The position numbers and the translations under genes are program-made. The notes below the pieces were generated by a model. That model had not been told where the DNA came from, made no database searches, and saw nothing but the letters and a program-made list of their open reading frames with translations. From Paenirhizobium naphthalenivorans (GTDB lineage: Bacteria > Pseudomonadota > Alphaproteobacteria > Rhizobiales > Rhizobiaceae), in assembly GCF_007992095.1 (NCBI RefSeq), contig NZ_BJZP01000007.1:62001-126000 (forward strand): DNA of 64,000 nt, in the 5' to 3' direction. Shown piece by piece: positions 26,430 through 37,877 of the stretch; positions within the stretch are counted from its first letter, which is position 1; the number at the start of each line of letters is the position of its first letter.

Positions 26430-27458
26430 TCAGCGGATCGGCGGAGCGTACTGCAGGCCACCCTTGTTCCACAGGGCGTTCAGGCCGCGCGCGATCTTGA
26501 GCGGAGAACCCTGGCCGACGTTGCGCTCGAAGGCCTCGCCATAGTTACCGACGGCTTTGATGATCTGTACCGCCCAGTCCTTCGGCAGGCCGAGATCTGC
26601 GCCGAGAGTGGAGCCTTCCTCTTCGCCGAGGAAGCGCTTGATGTCCGGGTTCTCAGACTTCTTCATTTCCTCGACATTGGCCTGGGTGATGCCGAATTCT
26701 TCAGCAGCGACCATGGCGTAATGCGACCAGCTGACGACGTCGAACCACTTGGAGTCGTTCTGGCGAACCGCCGGGCCGAGTGGTTCCTTCGAGATGATTT
26801 CCGGCAGAACCATGTGGTCGTCCGGGTTGGCCATCTTCAGGCGGATCGAGTAGAGGCCCGAGGCGTCGGTGGTATAGGCGTCGCAGCGGCCGGCATTGTA
26901 AGCTGCGTCGGCCTCATCCTGGGCTTCGAACACGACAGGCTTGAATTCCATGTTGTTGGCACGGAAATAGTCGGCGAGGTTGAGTTCGGTCGTGGTGCCG
27001 GACTGAACGCAGATCGAAGCGCCGCTGAGTTCAAGCGCCGACTTCACGTTGAGTTCTTTCTTCACCATGAAGCCCTGGCCGTCGTAGTAGTTGACGGCAC
27101 GGAAGTCGAACCCGAGCTGTGAATCGCGGCTCGTGCTCCACGTGGTGTTGCGAGCGAGCATATCGATTTCGCCGGACTGCAGGGCAGGGAAGCGGTCTTT
27201 GGCGGAAAGCGGAGTGTATTTTACCTTGGTTGCGTCACCGAAGACGGCAGCCGCGACGGCCTTGCAGAGGTCGACGTCTAGGCCGGTCCAATTGCCGGAG
27301 GAATCCTGCGCGCCGAAGCCGGCGAGATTAGAGCCGTTGACGCCGCACTGGACGAAACCCTTGGCCTTCACGTCATCGAGCGTGCCGGCAGATGCCGCTG
27401 CCGCACCAAGTCCCAGGACTGCAGCGCCCAGTGCGACTGACAGAAGATTCTTGTTCAT
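26430..27458 (-). CDS. aapJ: general L-amino acid ABC transporter, periplasmic binding protein
   Basis: A 342-aa solute-binding protein of the polar amino-acid family. It has a Sec signal peptide (NLLSVALGAAVLGLGAAAASA, cleavage near residue 23) and the binding fold with WTGLDVDLCKAVAAAVFGD and the segment LQSGEIDMLARNTTWSTSRD that contacts the alpha-amino and carboxylate groups. The start is the ATG at 27458; sequence farther upstream in frame is not part of the protein. It is the first gene of the operon. Binding proteins need excess synthesis over permeases, and the downstream stem-loop fits that. Confidence 0.96.
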   Translation of the reverse strand: MNKNLLSVALGAAVLGLGAAAASAGTLDDVKAKGFVQCGVNGSNLAGFGAQDSSGNWTGLDVDLCKAVAAAVFGDATKVKYTPLSAKDRFPALQSGEIDMLARNTTWSTSRDSQLGFDFRAVNYYDGQGFMVKKELNVKSALELSGASICVQSGTTTELNLADYFRANNMEFKPVVFEAQDEADAAYNAGRCDAYTTDASGLYSIRLKMANPDDHMVLPEIISKEPLGPAVRQNDSKWFDVVSWSHYAMVAAEEFGITQANVEEMKKSENPDIKRFLGEEEGSTLGADLGLPKDWAVQIIKAVGNYGEAFERNVGQGSPLKIARGLNALWNKGGLQYAPPIR

Positions 27459-27816
27459 TTTTCCCAACCTTTTTCCGTTTTCTTTTCCTCTCGACCGCCG
27501 CACGCCACATGATTGGCGCAGCAGGCCGGCCCACAGGCCTCCCGGTGCGAGCCAAGCTATCACAATCTTAAATGGATCGACGGTCAAGTCTTGAGGTCGC
27601 AAATTGCGGCGAAAAGCGGCAATTCGCTAATCTAGCTGGAAAAACAGGCACAAATGCCCGTTTGCGGTCAGTCAGTGATTAAAATTGGATCGTCTGCAAA
27701 CGCTTTGGATCTCGTTTTCCAACAATGGCCGGGTGACAAAACTCGGCTTGACCGCAAAGCGCACTGTCTTCAAAACTCGCCACTAACGAGTGCACAATCA
27801 GAGAGCTAGAGGTTTC
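27459..27816. other. divergent promoter region of aapJ and metC
   Basis: 358 bases without a gene between divergent operons. CTTGAC near 27586-27591 on the minus strand is a good -35 for aapJ, but the matching -10 is weak. A GC-poor stretch near 27677 may belong to metC. I looked for a SAM-II-type riboswitch before metC and did not find one. Confidence 0.4.
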
Positions 27817-29007
27817 ATGAAGGACAGGAAAGACATGCTGGCGGCAGCTGGCACGGATACGAAGCTTTGCCATATCGGTCATGACCCCTCGAGTTTTCAC
27901 GGTTTCGTCAATCCGCCGGTCGTGCATGCCTCGACCGTGCTGTTTCCCGACGTTCACACCATGGAGACACGGGGCCAGAAATACACTTACGGCACCCGCG
28001 GCACGCCGACGACGGACGCTTTGTGCGAGGCGATCGACGAGCTTGAGGGCTCGGCCGGCACTATTCTTGTGCCGACGGGCCTTGCCGCGATCACCGTACC
28101 TTTCCTCGCCTATCTTTCGGCCGGCGACCATGCGCTGATTGTGGATTCGGTCTATTCGCCCTGCCGCCATTTCTGCGACACCATGCTGGTGCGGCTCGGT
28201 GTCGAGATCGAGTATTACGATCCGGAGCTCGGCGCTGGTATCGAGCAGATGATCCGGCCGAACACCAAGCTGGTGCACACTGAGGCTCCGGGGTCGAACA
28301 CCTTCGAAATGCAGGACATCCGGGCGATAGCTGATGTGGCACACAAGCACGGCTGCGTCGTGACGATCGACAACACCTGGGCGACGCCGCTCTATTTCCG
28401 GGCGTTGGATTTCGGTGCAGACATTTCCATGCATGCCGCGACCAAGTACCCGTCAGGCCATTCCGATATCCTGATGGGTACGGTTTCCGCCAATGCGGCC
28501 CATTGGGAGCGCTTGAAGGAAGCCTCCATCACGCTGGGCGTATGCGGTTCGCCCGATGATTCCTACATGATCCTGCGCGGTCTGAGGACGATGAACCTGC
28601 GGCTCGAACACCATGGCCGCAGCGCCCTTGCCGTGGCGCAGTGGCTGGAGGGTCGTCATGACGTGGCGCGGGTGCTGCACCCGGCGCTGCCGAGTTTTCC
28701 CGGTCACGACATCTGGAAGCGCGACTTCAAGGGCGCTAGCGGCATCTTCTCCTTCGTGCTTTCCGCTGATGCACCGGAAAAGTTCAAGCCGAAGGCGCGC
28801 GCCTTCCTCGATGAATTGTCGCTGTTCGGGCTCGGCTATTCCTGGGGCGGCTACGAGAGCCTGGCGGTCATGGTCAATCTCGACGATCGCAAGATCCGCA
28901 AAGCGCCAACCGAAGGGCCGGTCATTCGCCTGCAGATCGGACTGGAAAATATAGAGGATATCGTCGCCGACCTCGAACGGGGCTTCAAGGCCGCCGCCGC
29001 TGTTTGA
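27817..29007 (+). CDS. metC: cystathionine beta-lyase
   Basis: A 396-aa fold-type I PLP enzyme of the Cys/Met metabolism family, cleaving cystathionine to homocysteine, pyruvate and ammonia. The PLP lysine is in MHAATKYPSGHSD, the phosphate-binding region is in TYGTRGTPTTDAL, the aspartate in VTIDNTWATPLYF, and the C-terminal substrate arginine in VIRLQIGLENIEDI. The sequence is closer to beta-lyases than to gamma-synthases in the YTGGHSD-like lysine region. The start at ATG 27817 follows AGAGG. It is divergent from aapJ, a neighbourhood common in rhizobia. Confidence 0.92.
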   Translation: MKDRKDMLAAAGTDTKLCHIGHDPSSFHGFVNPPVVHASTVLFPDVHTMETRGQKYTYGTRGTPTTDALCEAIDELEGSAGTILVPTGLAAITVPFLAYLSAGDHALIVDSVYSPCRHFCDTMLVRLGVEIEYYDPELGAGIEQMIRPNTKLVHTEAPGSNTFEMQDIRAIADVAHKHGCVVTIDNTWATPLYFRALDFGADISMHAATKYPSGHSDILMGTVSANAAHWERLKEASITLGVCGSPDDSYMILRGLRTMNLRLEHHGRSALAVAQWLEGRHDVARVLHPALPSFPGHDIWKRDFKGASGIFSFVLSADAPEKFKPKARAFLDELSLFGLGYSWGGYESLAVMVNLDDRKIRKAPTEGPVIRLQIGLENIEDIVADLERGFKAAAAV

Positions 29008-29039
29008 GCGGCGCCTTTGAGGCCTCAGTGTTTGAGGCC

Positions 29040-30206
29040 TCAGCCCTTGGCGCGATAGCCGTAAAGCCAGTCGAGATCACCGGCGAGGCTCTGCGGCGAG
29101 CGTAGCGACAAAACGATGTCGCGACCGAGCCGCACCGGTCCGCGGGCGTGATAGGCGAACTTGTTGAAGGCGCCGCGTTGGCGCACACGGGCCGCACGTG
29201 CTTTGCGGTTCGTCTCGAAGTGGGCAAGCGCCTCGGGCAGAGGCAGGGCGCCCGACACTTCTCCGGCGAGTTCGAAAGCGTCTTCTATCGCCATGGCGGC
29301 GCCTTGGGCTGAAAACGGCATCATCGCATGAGCCGCATCACCGATCAGCACGGTGTCTCGGCCATTCTGCCAGCGACCGTCCAAGGCCTCGTAGAGAGGC
29401 CAGAAAGTCGCATTTCCGAACGAGGCGAGCAGGGTACAAATTTCAATGTTCCAACCGGCGAACTGGCGCAGCAACAGCGCGCGCTGGGCCGCGCTGCCCA
29501 CGGCACTCCAGGTTTCACCGGGGTCGTTTCCAGCCGCGATCGCGACGATGTTGAAGCCGTCGATCTCCTTGAGTGGATAGGCGACCAGATGCGTATTCGG
29601 TCCGAGATAGGCGGTGACGTTGACTGGGTCGAGGAAGGACGGCGCGCCAGCGGATGGCACGGTGAAGCGCCAGGCGATATTGCCGGAAAAACGGATTTGT
29701 GGGCTGCCTGCTACCAGCTTGCGCGCAGTCGACCATGCCCCGTCCGCCCCGACAATGAGTTCGGGCGGCGAACCGGTCATTCGCCCGATTGTCTCTGCAT
29801 CCGGTTGCTCAAGCCGGCAGCCGAGGTGGAGGCGGCAGAGGGGATTGTGCAGGACCTGCGTCAGCAATGCCTGCTGCAGCGTGGAGCGATGCAGGACACC
29901 GTAGGGAGCGCCCCAGCGCTTGCGGGCGAACGCCCCGGTGGCGACCGCCGCGAGCGGTTTTAGCGTCACGCCCGAGGCAAGACGCACTTCGTTTGGTTCG
30001 CACCAGTGACGTTCGATCTCGGGCAGCGCGCCGAGTTTGGCGAGGATGCGCGCGGCATTGGGAGAAATCTGCAGGCCGGCGCCAACTTCGGTGATCTGCG
30101 GAGCCTGCTCGAAGATCTCGCTGCGGATCCCATGGCGCGCAAACGACAAGGCGGCCGTCAACCCAGCCATCCCGGCTCCGATGACGGCGGCGCTCTTGAT
30201 CGACAT
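29040..30206 (-). CDS. FAD-dependent monooxygenase (salicylate hydroxylase-like)
   Basis: A 388-aa group A flavoprotein hydroxylase. It has the FAD fingerprint AAVIGAGMAGLTAALSFARHG (first 20 residues or so), the DG motif LIVGADGAWSTARK, and the GD motif LIGDAAHAMMPFSAQGA that contacts the FAD ribityl chain and pyrophosphate. The N-terminal EVGAGLQISPNAARIL is typical of the salicylate and 6-hydroxynicotinate hydroxylase group; the true substrate cannot be read. It is convergent with metC, with 32 bases between stops, and its start lies 29 bases from the stop of the zinc-finger gene, so those two may form one unit. Confidence 0.88.
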   Translation of the reverse strand: MSIKSAAVIGAGMAGLTAALSFARHGIRSEIFEQAPQITEVGAGLQISPNAARILAKLGALPEIERHWCEPNEVRLASGVTLKPLAAVATGAFARKRWGAPYGVLHRSTLQQALLTQVLHNPLCRLHLGCRLEQPDAETIGRMTGSPPELIVGADGAWSTARKLVAGSPQIRFSGNIAWRFTVPSAGAPSFLDPVNVTAYLGPNTHLVAYPLKEIDGFNIVAIAAGNDPGETWSAVGSAAQRALLLRQFAGWNIEICTLLASFGNATFWPLYEALDGRWQNGRDTVLIGDAAHAMMPFSAQGAAMAIEDAFELAGEVSGALPLPEALAHFETNRKARAARVRQRGAFNKFAYHARGPVRLGRDIVLSLRSPQSLAGDLDWLYGYRAKG

Positions 30207-30235
30207 GATTCTATCCGATCATGGAGGAGGACGGA

Positions 30236-30481
30236 TTACGCAGCCTTGAAATGGTAGACGCAGCCCGGTGGGTTGGTCTGCTCGGCCTTGAGCGAGGGAT
30301 TGTAGCGGTAGAGCGTCGAGCAGTAGGAGCAGACCTTCTCGTTGTCATGTCCCATGTCGATGAAGATATGCGGATGATCGAAAGGGGCGGACGCGCCCGT
30401 GCACATGAATTCCTTCACGCCGATCTCGATCACCTGATGACCGCCGTCGTTCTGGAAATGGGGAATGCTGTGCCCGGCCAT
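30236..30481 (-). CDS. zinc-finger (zf-CHCC) protein, NDUFS6-like
   Basis: An 81-aa protein of the zf-CHCC family, whose mitochondrial member is the complex I subunit NDUFS6 (13 kDa). Zinc ligands are the cysteine in EFMCTGASA, histidine in PFDHPHIF, and the pair in VCSYCSTLYRY. The ATG at 30481 is chosen because the product then begins MAGHSIPHFQNDGGH, the family N-terminus. Probably a complex I accessory or assembly factor in the cytoplasm. It lies just upstream of the monooxygenase and is divergent from the alpha/beta hydrolase. Confidence 0.88.
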   Translation of the reverse strand: MAGHSIPHFQNDGGHQVIEIGVKEFMCTGASAPFDHPHIFIDMGHDNEKVCSYCSTLYRYNPSLKAEQTNPPGCVYHFKAA

Positions 30482-30645
30482 ATTCGTCTCCGCTCTGCCA
30501 TTCAACGCGGCGGACCATATCGCCGTTCGACAAGAATGTGTAGAGCCAAACGCGCCGGCCGCCCACAGAAAATCGACGGATCGGGTTTGACCGGTCGTAC
30601 GCATTTTATAGTGTGGCGCAAACCCGATGCCGCAAGGAAAAACTG

Positions 30646-31431
30646 ATGAATCTCGACGCCCCTCCATTTTCGCTTCTGTACCACGATGGTCTTCAACTCG
30701 CCTACTTCGACGAAGGCGATCCGGCGGGCGATCCTGTCCTGCTGATCCATGGCTTCGCCTCGACGGCGAGCGTCAATTGGGTCTATCCCGGCTGGCTGAA
30801 GACGCTCGGCGAGGCGGGCTATAGGGTGATCGCCATCGACAATCGCGGCCATGGCGCCAGCGACCGGCCTCATGACCCGGATGCCTATCACCCGTCGCTG
30901 ATGGCCGGTGATGCGGCGGCGCTTCTAACCCACCTGGGCATCGAGCAGGCTCACGTCATGGGGTATTCGATGGGCGCGCGTATCTCGGCCTTCCTCGCCA
31001 TCGAGCATGCCAATCGCGTCCGCTCGCTTGTGCTCGGTGGGCTCGGCATTGGGCTTTGCGATGGCGTCGGCGACTGGGATCCGATCGCCGAGGCGCTGCT
31101 GGCGCCTTCTATCTCGGATGTCACCCATTCGCGTGGCCGCATGTTCCGCGCCTTCGCCGACCAGACCCATTCTGATCGCTTTGCGCTTGCCGCCTGCATC
31201 AAGACGTCGCGGGTGTTGGTCGAGCGCGCCGACATCGCCAAGGTCGATGTGCCGACGCTGATCGCGGTCGGCACCAAGGACGACATTGCCGGCTCGCCCG
31301 AGGCGTTGGCGGCCTTGATGCCCAATGCGACCGCGATCGACATTCCCAACCGCGATCACATGCTTGCCGTCGGCGACAAGGTGTTCAAGAAGGCAGTCAT
31401 CGACTTCTATCGGAATCTTTCGGACGGCTGA
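30646..31431 (+). CDS. alpha/beta hydrolase
   Basis: A 261-aa alpha/beta hydrolase fold protein. It has the oxyanion region LLIHGFASTA, DNRGHGASDRP, the nucleophile elbow GYSMGARIS (Ser), the acid within VGTKDDIAG and the catalytic histidine in NRDHMLAVGDK. The triad is complete, but the substrate is unknown; relatives are annotated as esterases or dehalogenase-like hydrolases. The ATG at 30646 follows GCAAGGAAAA. It is convergent with the enoyl-CoA hydratase gene. Confidence 0.9.
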   Translation: MNLDAPPFSLLYHDGLQLAYFDEGDPAGDPVLLIHGFASTASVNWVYPGWLKTLGEAGYRVIAIDNRGHGASDRPHDPDAYHPSLMAGDAAALLTHLGIEQAHVMGYSMGARISAFLAIEHANRVRSLVLGGLGIGLCDGVGDWDPIAEALLAPSISDVTHSRGRMFRAFADQTHSDRFALAACIKTSRVLVERADIAKVDVPTLIAVGTKDDIAGSPEALAALMPNATAIDIPNRDHMLAVGDKVFKKAVIDFYRNLSDG

Positions 31432-31464
31432 GAAGGCGCGTCGCCTTGCGTTCTGCCTTGGCGG

Positions 31465-32268
31465 TCAGCGGCCGGTGAACTGCGGCCGCCGCTTCTGTGC
31501 AAAAGCGGCGCGACCCTCGGCATAGTCGGCGCTATCGAAGGTCGCTGCGCCGATCACTTCCGCTTCGCGCATCAGGTCTTCGTCCTGCTGGCCTGTTGCG
31601 CGAATGGCAAGCTTGGATGCCTGCACCGACAGCGGTGCGTTGCCGGCAATCGTCTCTGCGAGCGTCAGTGCTGCCGGCTCGAGCGCGTCAGGGGCGGTGA
31701 CCTCAAGTAGGAAGCCACGAGCGAAAAGCTCGTCGGCGCCCATGGGGGCGCCGGTATAGAGCGCCTTGCGCGCCAGTTGCGCGCCGAGGGACTGGATAAA
31801 ATCCTGCATCGCATCGGCCGGATAGGCGAGGCCAAGCCGGGCGGCCGGAACAGCAAAGGCCGCTCCCTCTGCTGCGATCCTCAGGTCGGAGGCGGCGGCA
31901 AGTCCGAATCCACCGCCGTAGCAGATGCCGCGAATCGCGGCGATCACCGGCACGCGGGCGTTGCGGATCGCCGCAAAGGCTTTGCTGTTTTCGCTCTCGT
32001 AGAGCCTGGCTGTCGCGGTGTCTTTTCGTACGGTCGGGAATTCAGAAATGTCGGCGCCGGCGCTGAAGTCCTTACTGCCGGCGCCCATCATCACGATGAC
32101 CCTTGCCTCCCCCTCGTTGCAGAGCCAGTGAACTGCGTCCGGAATGGCCCGCCACATCGCGGCGGTTACGGCGTTCTTCCGTTCTGGATTGTCGATCAGC
32201 AAGAGGCCGGTGCCGGCCTGGCTGGCGACGCGGATCCTGCCGGAGGCGAAGTCGTGGGTGCGTTTCAT
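31465..32268 (-). CDS. enoyl-CoA hydratase/isomerase family protein
   Basis: A 267-aa crotonase-fold protein acting on acyl-CoA thioesters. The oxyanion hole is formed by KDFSAGADISEF and ICYGGGFGLAAASD. The glutamate positions of classical hydratases are replaced: the second region reads AARLGLAYPADAMQ, so hydratase chemistry is not assured and an isomerase or other crotonase activity is possible. The ATG at 32268 is the best start for the family N-terminus; no strong ribosome binding site is visible. It is divergent from cysE by 73 bases. Confidence 0.82.
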   Translation of the reverse strand: MKRTHDFASGRIRVASQAGTGLLLIDNPERKNAVTAAMWRAIPDAVHWLCNEGEARVIVMMGAGSKDFSAGADISEFPTVRKDTATARLYESENSKAFAAIRNARVPVIAAIRGICYGGGFGLAAASDLRIAAEGAAFAVPAARLGLAYPADAMQDFIQSLGAQLARKALYTGAPMGADELFARGFLLEVTAPDALEPAALTLAETIAGNAPLSVQASKLAIRATGQQDEDLMREAEVIGAATFDSADYAEGRAAFAQKRRPQFTGR

Positions 32269-32305
32269 TAGGGAGGCCCATTTATGTTGATTCACGGATC
32301 GACTA

Positions 32306-32311
32306 TATAAT
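32306..32311 (+). promoter_or_regulatory. -10 element of cysE
   Basis: A perfect TATAAT, 31 bases before the cysE ATG. No clear -35 at standard spacing (TTGATT lies slightly too close), so regulation by an activator is possible. Confidence 0.45.
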
Positions 32312-32341
32312 GCGTTCGAACAGGAAACGAGGAGACCGGCA

Positions 32342-33163
32342 ATGGCCGCAAAAGGCGAAATCCTCAAGAGAGAACATGTGCAGTCCATGGATCCGATCTG
32401 GGACAGTCTGCGCATTGAGGCGCGGGCCGCGGCTGACCATGATCCGTTGCTGGCCGCGTTCCTCTATTCGACGGTGCTGAACCACCGCTCGCTCGAAGAT
32501 TGCGTAATTTACCGGATCTGCGAACGTCTCGATCATCCCGATTTGCAGGCCATCCTGCTGCGGCAGACGTTTGACGAGATGCTGCGCGACTGGCCGGAGT
32601 GGGGCTCGATCATGCGCGTCGATATCCAGGCTGTCTACGACCGTGATCCGGCTTGCACCCGTTTCATGGAGCCGGTCCTCTATTTCAAGGGTTTCCACGC
32701 GATCCAGACTCATCGTCTGGCCCATTGGCTGTGGAACCATGGCCGCCGGGATTTCGCCCTCTACCTGCAGAGCCGCGCCTCGAGCGTCTTCCAGACTGAC
32801 ATCAATCCGGCCGCGCGGATCGGCAAGGGGATCTTCCTCGACCACGCGACTGGCCTTGTGGTCGGTGAGACTGCCCGGATCGGCGACAATGTCTCGATCC
32901 TCCATGGCGTTACCCTCGGCGGCACTGGCAAGGAAGGCGCGGAACGCCATCCGAAGATCGGCGACGGCGTGCTGATCGGAGCAGGGGCCAAGGTGCTCGG
33001 CAATATCGAGGTCGGCTGCTGCTCGCGCATCGCCGCCGGCTCGGTGGTGCTTAAGCCTGTGCCGCGCGGTTCGACGGTGGCAGGCGTTCCGGCACGTGTC
33101 GTCGGTGAGGCAGGCTGCGCCGAGCCGGCGCGCTCGATGGACCAGATGCTGGCCGCCGATTGA
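32342..33163 (+). CDS. cysE: serine O-acetyltransferase
   Basis: A 273-aa enzyme making O-acetylserine from serine and acetyl-CoA, the first step of cysteine synthesis. It has an N-terminal helical domain (SLEDCVIYRICERLDHPDL) and a C-terminal left-handed beta-helix of hexapeptide repeats (IGKGIFLDHATGLVVGE, IGDNVSILHGVTLGGTGK, ILGAGAKVLGNIEVG-type). The catalytic histidine pair is in DHATG and LHGVTLG. The ATG at 32342 is preceded by GAGGAGACC. It supplies the sulfur branch that metC and hom also serve, although these are separate units. Confidence 0.95.
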   Translation: MAAKGEILKREHVQSMDPIWDSLRIEARAAADHDPLLAAFLYSTVLNHRSLEDCVIYRICERLDHPDLQAILLRQTFDEMLRDWPEWGSIMRVDIQAVYDRDPACTRFMEPVLYFKGFHAIQTHRLAHWLWNHGRRDFALYLQSRASSVFQTDINPAARIGKGIFLDHATGLVVGETARIGDNVSILHGVTLGGTGKEGAERHPKIGDGVLIGAGAKVLGNIEVGCCSRIAAGSVVLKPVPRGSTVAGVPARVVGEAGCAEPARSMDQMLAAD

Positions 33164-33309
33164 TTTGCCCGGGTGTCTGCAACGCCGCGGGCACCTGCCC
33201 ATTACGTCTGTCGGATACTGCTTGGCAAAGAATGGCCTTTGCGTCTTTACAGCGGCGGACGGCGCATGCGACAAGCGGGCCGAATTTGACCCCCGATGGA
33301 GACTGGATC

Positions 33310-33513
33310 GTGAAGCCCGAAGAAATCAAGAAACTCGACGCCTATTTCAAGCGGATGTTCAACCCGGCCATGGTGGTTAAGGCTCGTCCCCGCAAGGACG
33401 ACTCGGCCGAAGTCTATGCCGGCGATGAGTTTCTCGGCGTGGTTTTCCGCGACGACGAGGACGGCGATTTGTCCTATAATTTTTCGATGGCGATCCTCGA
33501 CGTCGATCTCTAA
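33310..33513 (+). CDS. DUF3126 family small protein
   Basis: A 67-aa protein with a GTG start (33310) preceded by GGAG at 33298-33301. The sequence KPEEIKKLDAYFKRMFNP, then EVYAGDEFLGVVFRDDEDGD and YNFSMAILDVDL, matches the alphaproteobacterial DUF3126 family. No function is known. It lies about 150 bases after cysE in the same direction, an arrangement recurrent in rhizobia. Confidence 0.82.
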   Translation: MKPEEIKKLDAYFKRMFNPAMVVKARPRKDDSAEVYAGDEFLGVVFRDDEDGDLSYNFSMAILDVDL

Positions 33514-33706
33514 GCCAGCGGTTGCAGGCGCGCTGATATATGTTTTCCTTTTCAAGGAAGCATGGCCGACCGTTGTCCGGTCGGCCTTTCTTTTGTTTTC
33601 GATTGCAACCATAACGATATGTCGCGCCGCACAAGACACTTGAGTAATTTTGTGCAGCTGCTATGTATGTGGGCACCGAATGAAACGGACCCGAAGGAGC
33701 ACTGGC

Positions 33707-34051
33707 ATGATCAATCTCGACGAAGCCAACAAGAAGGGCAAGGAAGCCATGGACGCCATGTTGAAGAATTATTCGGAAGTGGCCAAAGGTTTTCAGACGA
33801 TCGCGACAGAAGCATCGGAATACTCCAAGAAGTCCTTCGAAGACGTCAGCGCCTTCATGGAAGCGCTGTCGGGCGCCAAGAGCATCGAAACCGCCTTCGA
33901 ACTGCAATCCAATTTCATGAAGTCGTCCTACGAGCGCTTCGTCGCCGAGGCGACCAAGATGAGCGAAATGTATGCCGACCTCGGCAAGACGGTCTACAAA
34001 CCTTATGAGGCACCGGTCGCCAAGGCGACGGGCATGTCGACCGCAGCCTGA
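33707..34051 (+). CDS. phasin family protein
   Basis: A 114-aa amphipathic helical protein of the phasin family. Phasins coat polyhydroxyalkanoate granules and control their size and number. The pattern NLDEANKKGKEAMDAML, AKGFQTIATEASEYSKKSFED and AFELQSNFMKSSYERFVAEA is typical, with the Phasin_2 heptad spacing and no cysteines. The ATG at 33707 follows AAGGAG. It ends at a strong inverted repeat (34081). It is not adjacent to phaC, 22 kb away. Confidence 0.9.
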   Translation: MINLDEANKKGKEAMDAMLKNYSEVAKGFQTIATEASEYSKKSFEDVSAFMEALSGAKSIETAFELQSNFMKSSYERFVAEATKMSEMYADLGKTVYKPYEAPVAKATGMSTAA

Positions 34052-34080
34052 TCTCCGGCTTCCATATTCCTGAATGCTTG

Positions 34081-34110
34081 AAGACCGGCCGCGCTTGCGC
34101 GGCCGGTCTT
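34081..34110 (+). terminator. stem-loop terminator after the phasin gene
   Basis: Perfect 13-bp stem AAGACCGGCCGCG (34081-34093) / CGCGGCCGGTCTT (34098-34110) with a CTTG tetraloop. Only a short T tract follows. Confidence 0.6.
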
Positions 34111-34304
34111 GCCATTTGTACGGGCTCGTATAAGCCTCATGCACCTTTTTGAGCCTGCTTCGCCCCACTGCTGCGCAAATCTGTTTGCGCTATGCGCGGG
34201 GGGGCTTAAAATCACCGAATTATGAACTACCTTACAGAGCTGAGTGTTTGTCCGTCGCGTTGCGTCTTCGGCATATCGGCCGGACAAGTGGAGAATGAAC
34301 AGAA

Positions 34305-34652
34305 ATGATCGCCAAGCCGGTCGTCATGCAAAGCCAGCGGGACGGGGATAATGCCAATCGTGGCACCTCGGTGATCACGCGTACCAAGCCCAAGACGAAG
34401 AAGCCCAACCTGTACCGTGTTCTGCTTCTCAACGATGACTATACCCCGATGGAGTTCGTGATCCACATACTGGAGCGGTTCTTCCAGAAGGACAGGGAGG
34501 CAGCCACTCGCATCATGTTGCATGTGCATAATCATGGTGTCGGGGAATGCGGTGTCTTCACCTATGAAGTCGCCGAGACAAAGGTAAGCCAGGTGATGGA
34601 CTTCGCCCGGCAGCATGAGCATCCGCTTCAATGCGTCATGGAAAAGAAGTGA
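34305..34652 (+). CDS. clpS: ATP-dependent Clp protease adaptor ClpS
   Basis: A 115-aa adaptor that docks on the ClpA N-domain and delivers N-end-rule substrates. The N-degron pocket is clear: [16 protein letters not shown] and the histidine in [15 protein letters not shown], with [22 protein letters not shown] as the ClpA-binding face. A disordered basic N-terminus of about 35 residues precedes the core. It lies 9 bases before clpA. Confidence 0.97.
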   Translation: MIAKPVVMQSQRDGDNANRGTSVITRTKPKTKKPNLYRVLLLNDDYTPMEFVIHILERFFQKDREAATRIMLHVHNHGVGECGVFTYEVAETKVSQVMDFARQHEHPLQCVMEKK

Positions 34653-34661
34653 GGAACTGAC

Positions 34662-37136
<2,475 letters not shown>

Positions 37137-37196
37137 GCGCCTTGGCCGCGAGCTTGCGGCGGGTCTTTTTCGTTCATTGACAAGATTGATAGATGC

Positions 37197-37225
37197 CCCC
37201 TCGCGGCTATGCCGCGAGGGGTTTT
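37197..37225 (+). terminator. Rho-independent terminator of clpS-clpA
   Basis: Perfect 11-bp stem CCCCTCGCGGC (37197-37207) / GCCGCGAGGGG (37211-37221), TAT loop and four T residues. Confidence 0.85.
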
Positions 37226-37342
37226 CCATTTGATGGTGACGTTCTCGTGAATGTTCCTCGAATGGGATCCATCGGCCTTGCGACAAGCATCGGCGCAGCG
37301 CTAGCGTTCGACCAGGGAGAATTGATAAAGCGGGGTGGCAGG

Positions 37343-37759
37343 ATGGATATCAAGGAACAGGGAGCGCAACACTTTTCGCAGGATGAGCGTGACCTCTGGG
37401 AGCATGTGACGGAGCTTTGGGAAATCGCACGCCGCCGGGAGGCAGGTCCTGTCCGCAAGCTGCTGCATCGCGATTATTCGGGCTGGGTGACCGGCCTCGA
37501 CCTTGTCCACGATTACGAGGCTGCGGTCGCCTCGGTCGGGCCGGGGACGCCGCGCGTGCTGCGCTATCGGCTGAAGCCGCTGAAAATCACGATCTTCGAC
37601 CAGGAGGTCGGCGTTGTCCACTACAGCTACGAGGCCGATGTGGAAGCGGACGACGGAACCACAAGGCACGTCGGCGGACGTTGGACCGAGGTCTACAAGC
37701 GTCGAGGCAATGGTTGGCTGATGATCACCGTCAGCGGCGGGCCGGACGGAATGCGGTAG
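37343..37759 (+). CDS. NTF2-like (DUF4440/SnoaL-type) protein
   Basis: A 138-aa cone-fold protein of the NTF2-like superfamily. It shows an N-terminal helix pair EHVTELWEIARRREAGPVRKLL, a conserved tryptophan in YSGWVTGLDLVHD, and the curved sheet VGVVHYSYEADVEADDG and RWTEVYKRRGNGWLMITVSGG. Such proteins bind small ligands or isomerise them; no catalytic dyad can be assigned here. The ATG at 37343 follows GGTGGCAGG. Confidence 0.78.
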   Translation: MDIKEQGAQHFSQDERDLWEHVTELWEIARRREAGPVRKLLHRDYSGWVTGLDLVHDYEAAVASVGPGTPRVLRYRLKPLKITIFDQEVGVVHYSYEADVEADDGTTRHVGGRWTEVYKRRGNGWLMITVSGGPDGMR

Positions 37760-37877
37760 CAACATCCGGACGGTAGCGAAAGCCTCTGTATCGAGCCGGA
37801 TATCGGCGGTATACGTCCTGTCTCTTAGTCATTCCGGTCGTCTGGCCGTCCCGTTACCTCCTGCGCCGGATCTGCCG

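Noticed and set aside
27459-27816. SAM-II riboswitch before metC
   Set aside because: The expected pseudoknot-forming segments and conserved core were not found.
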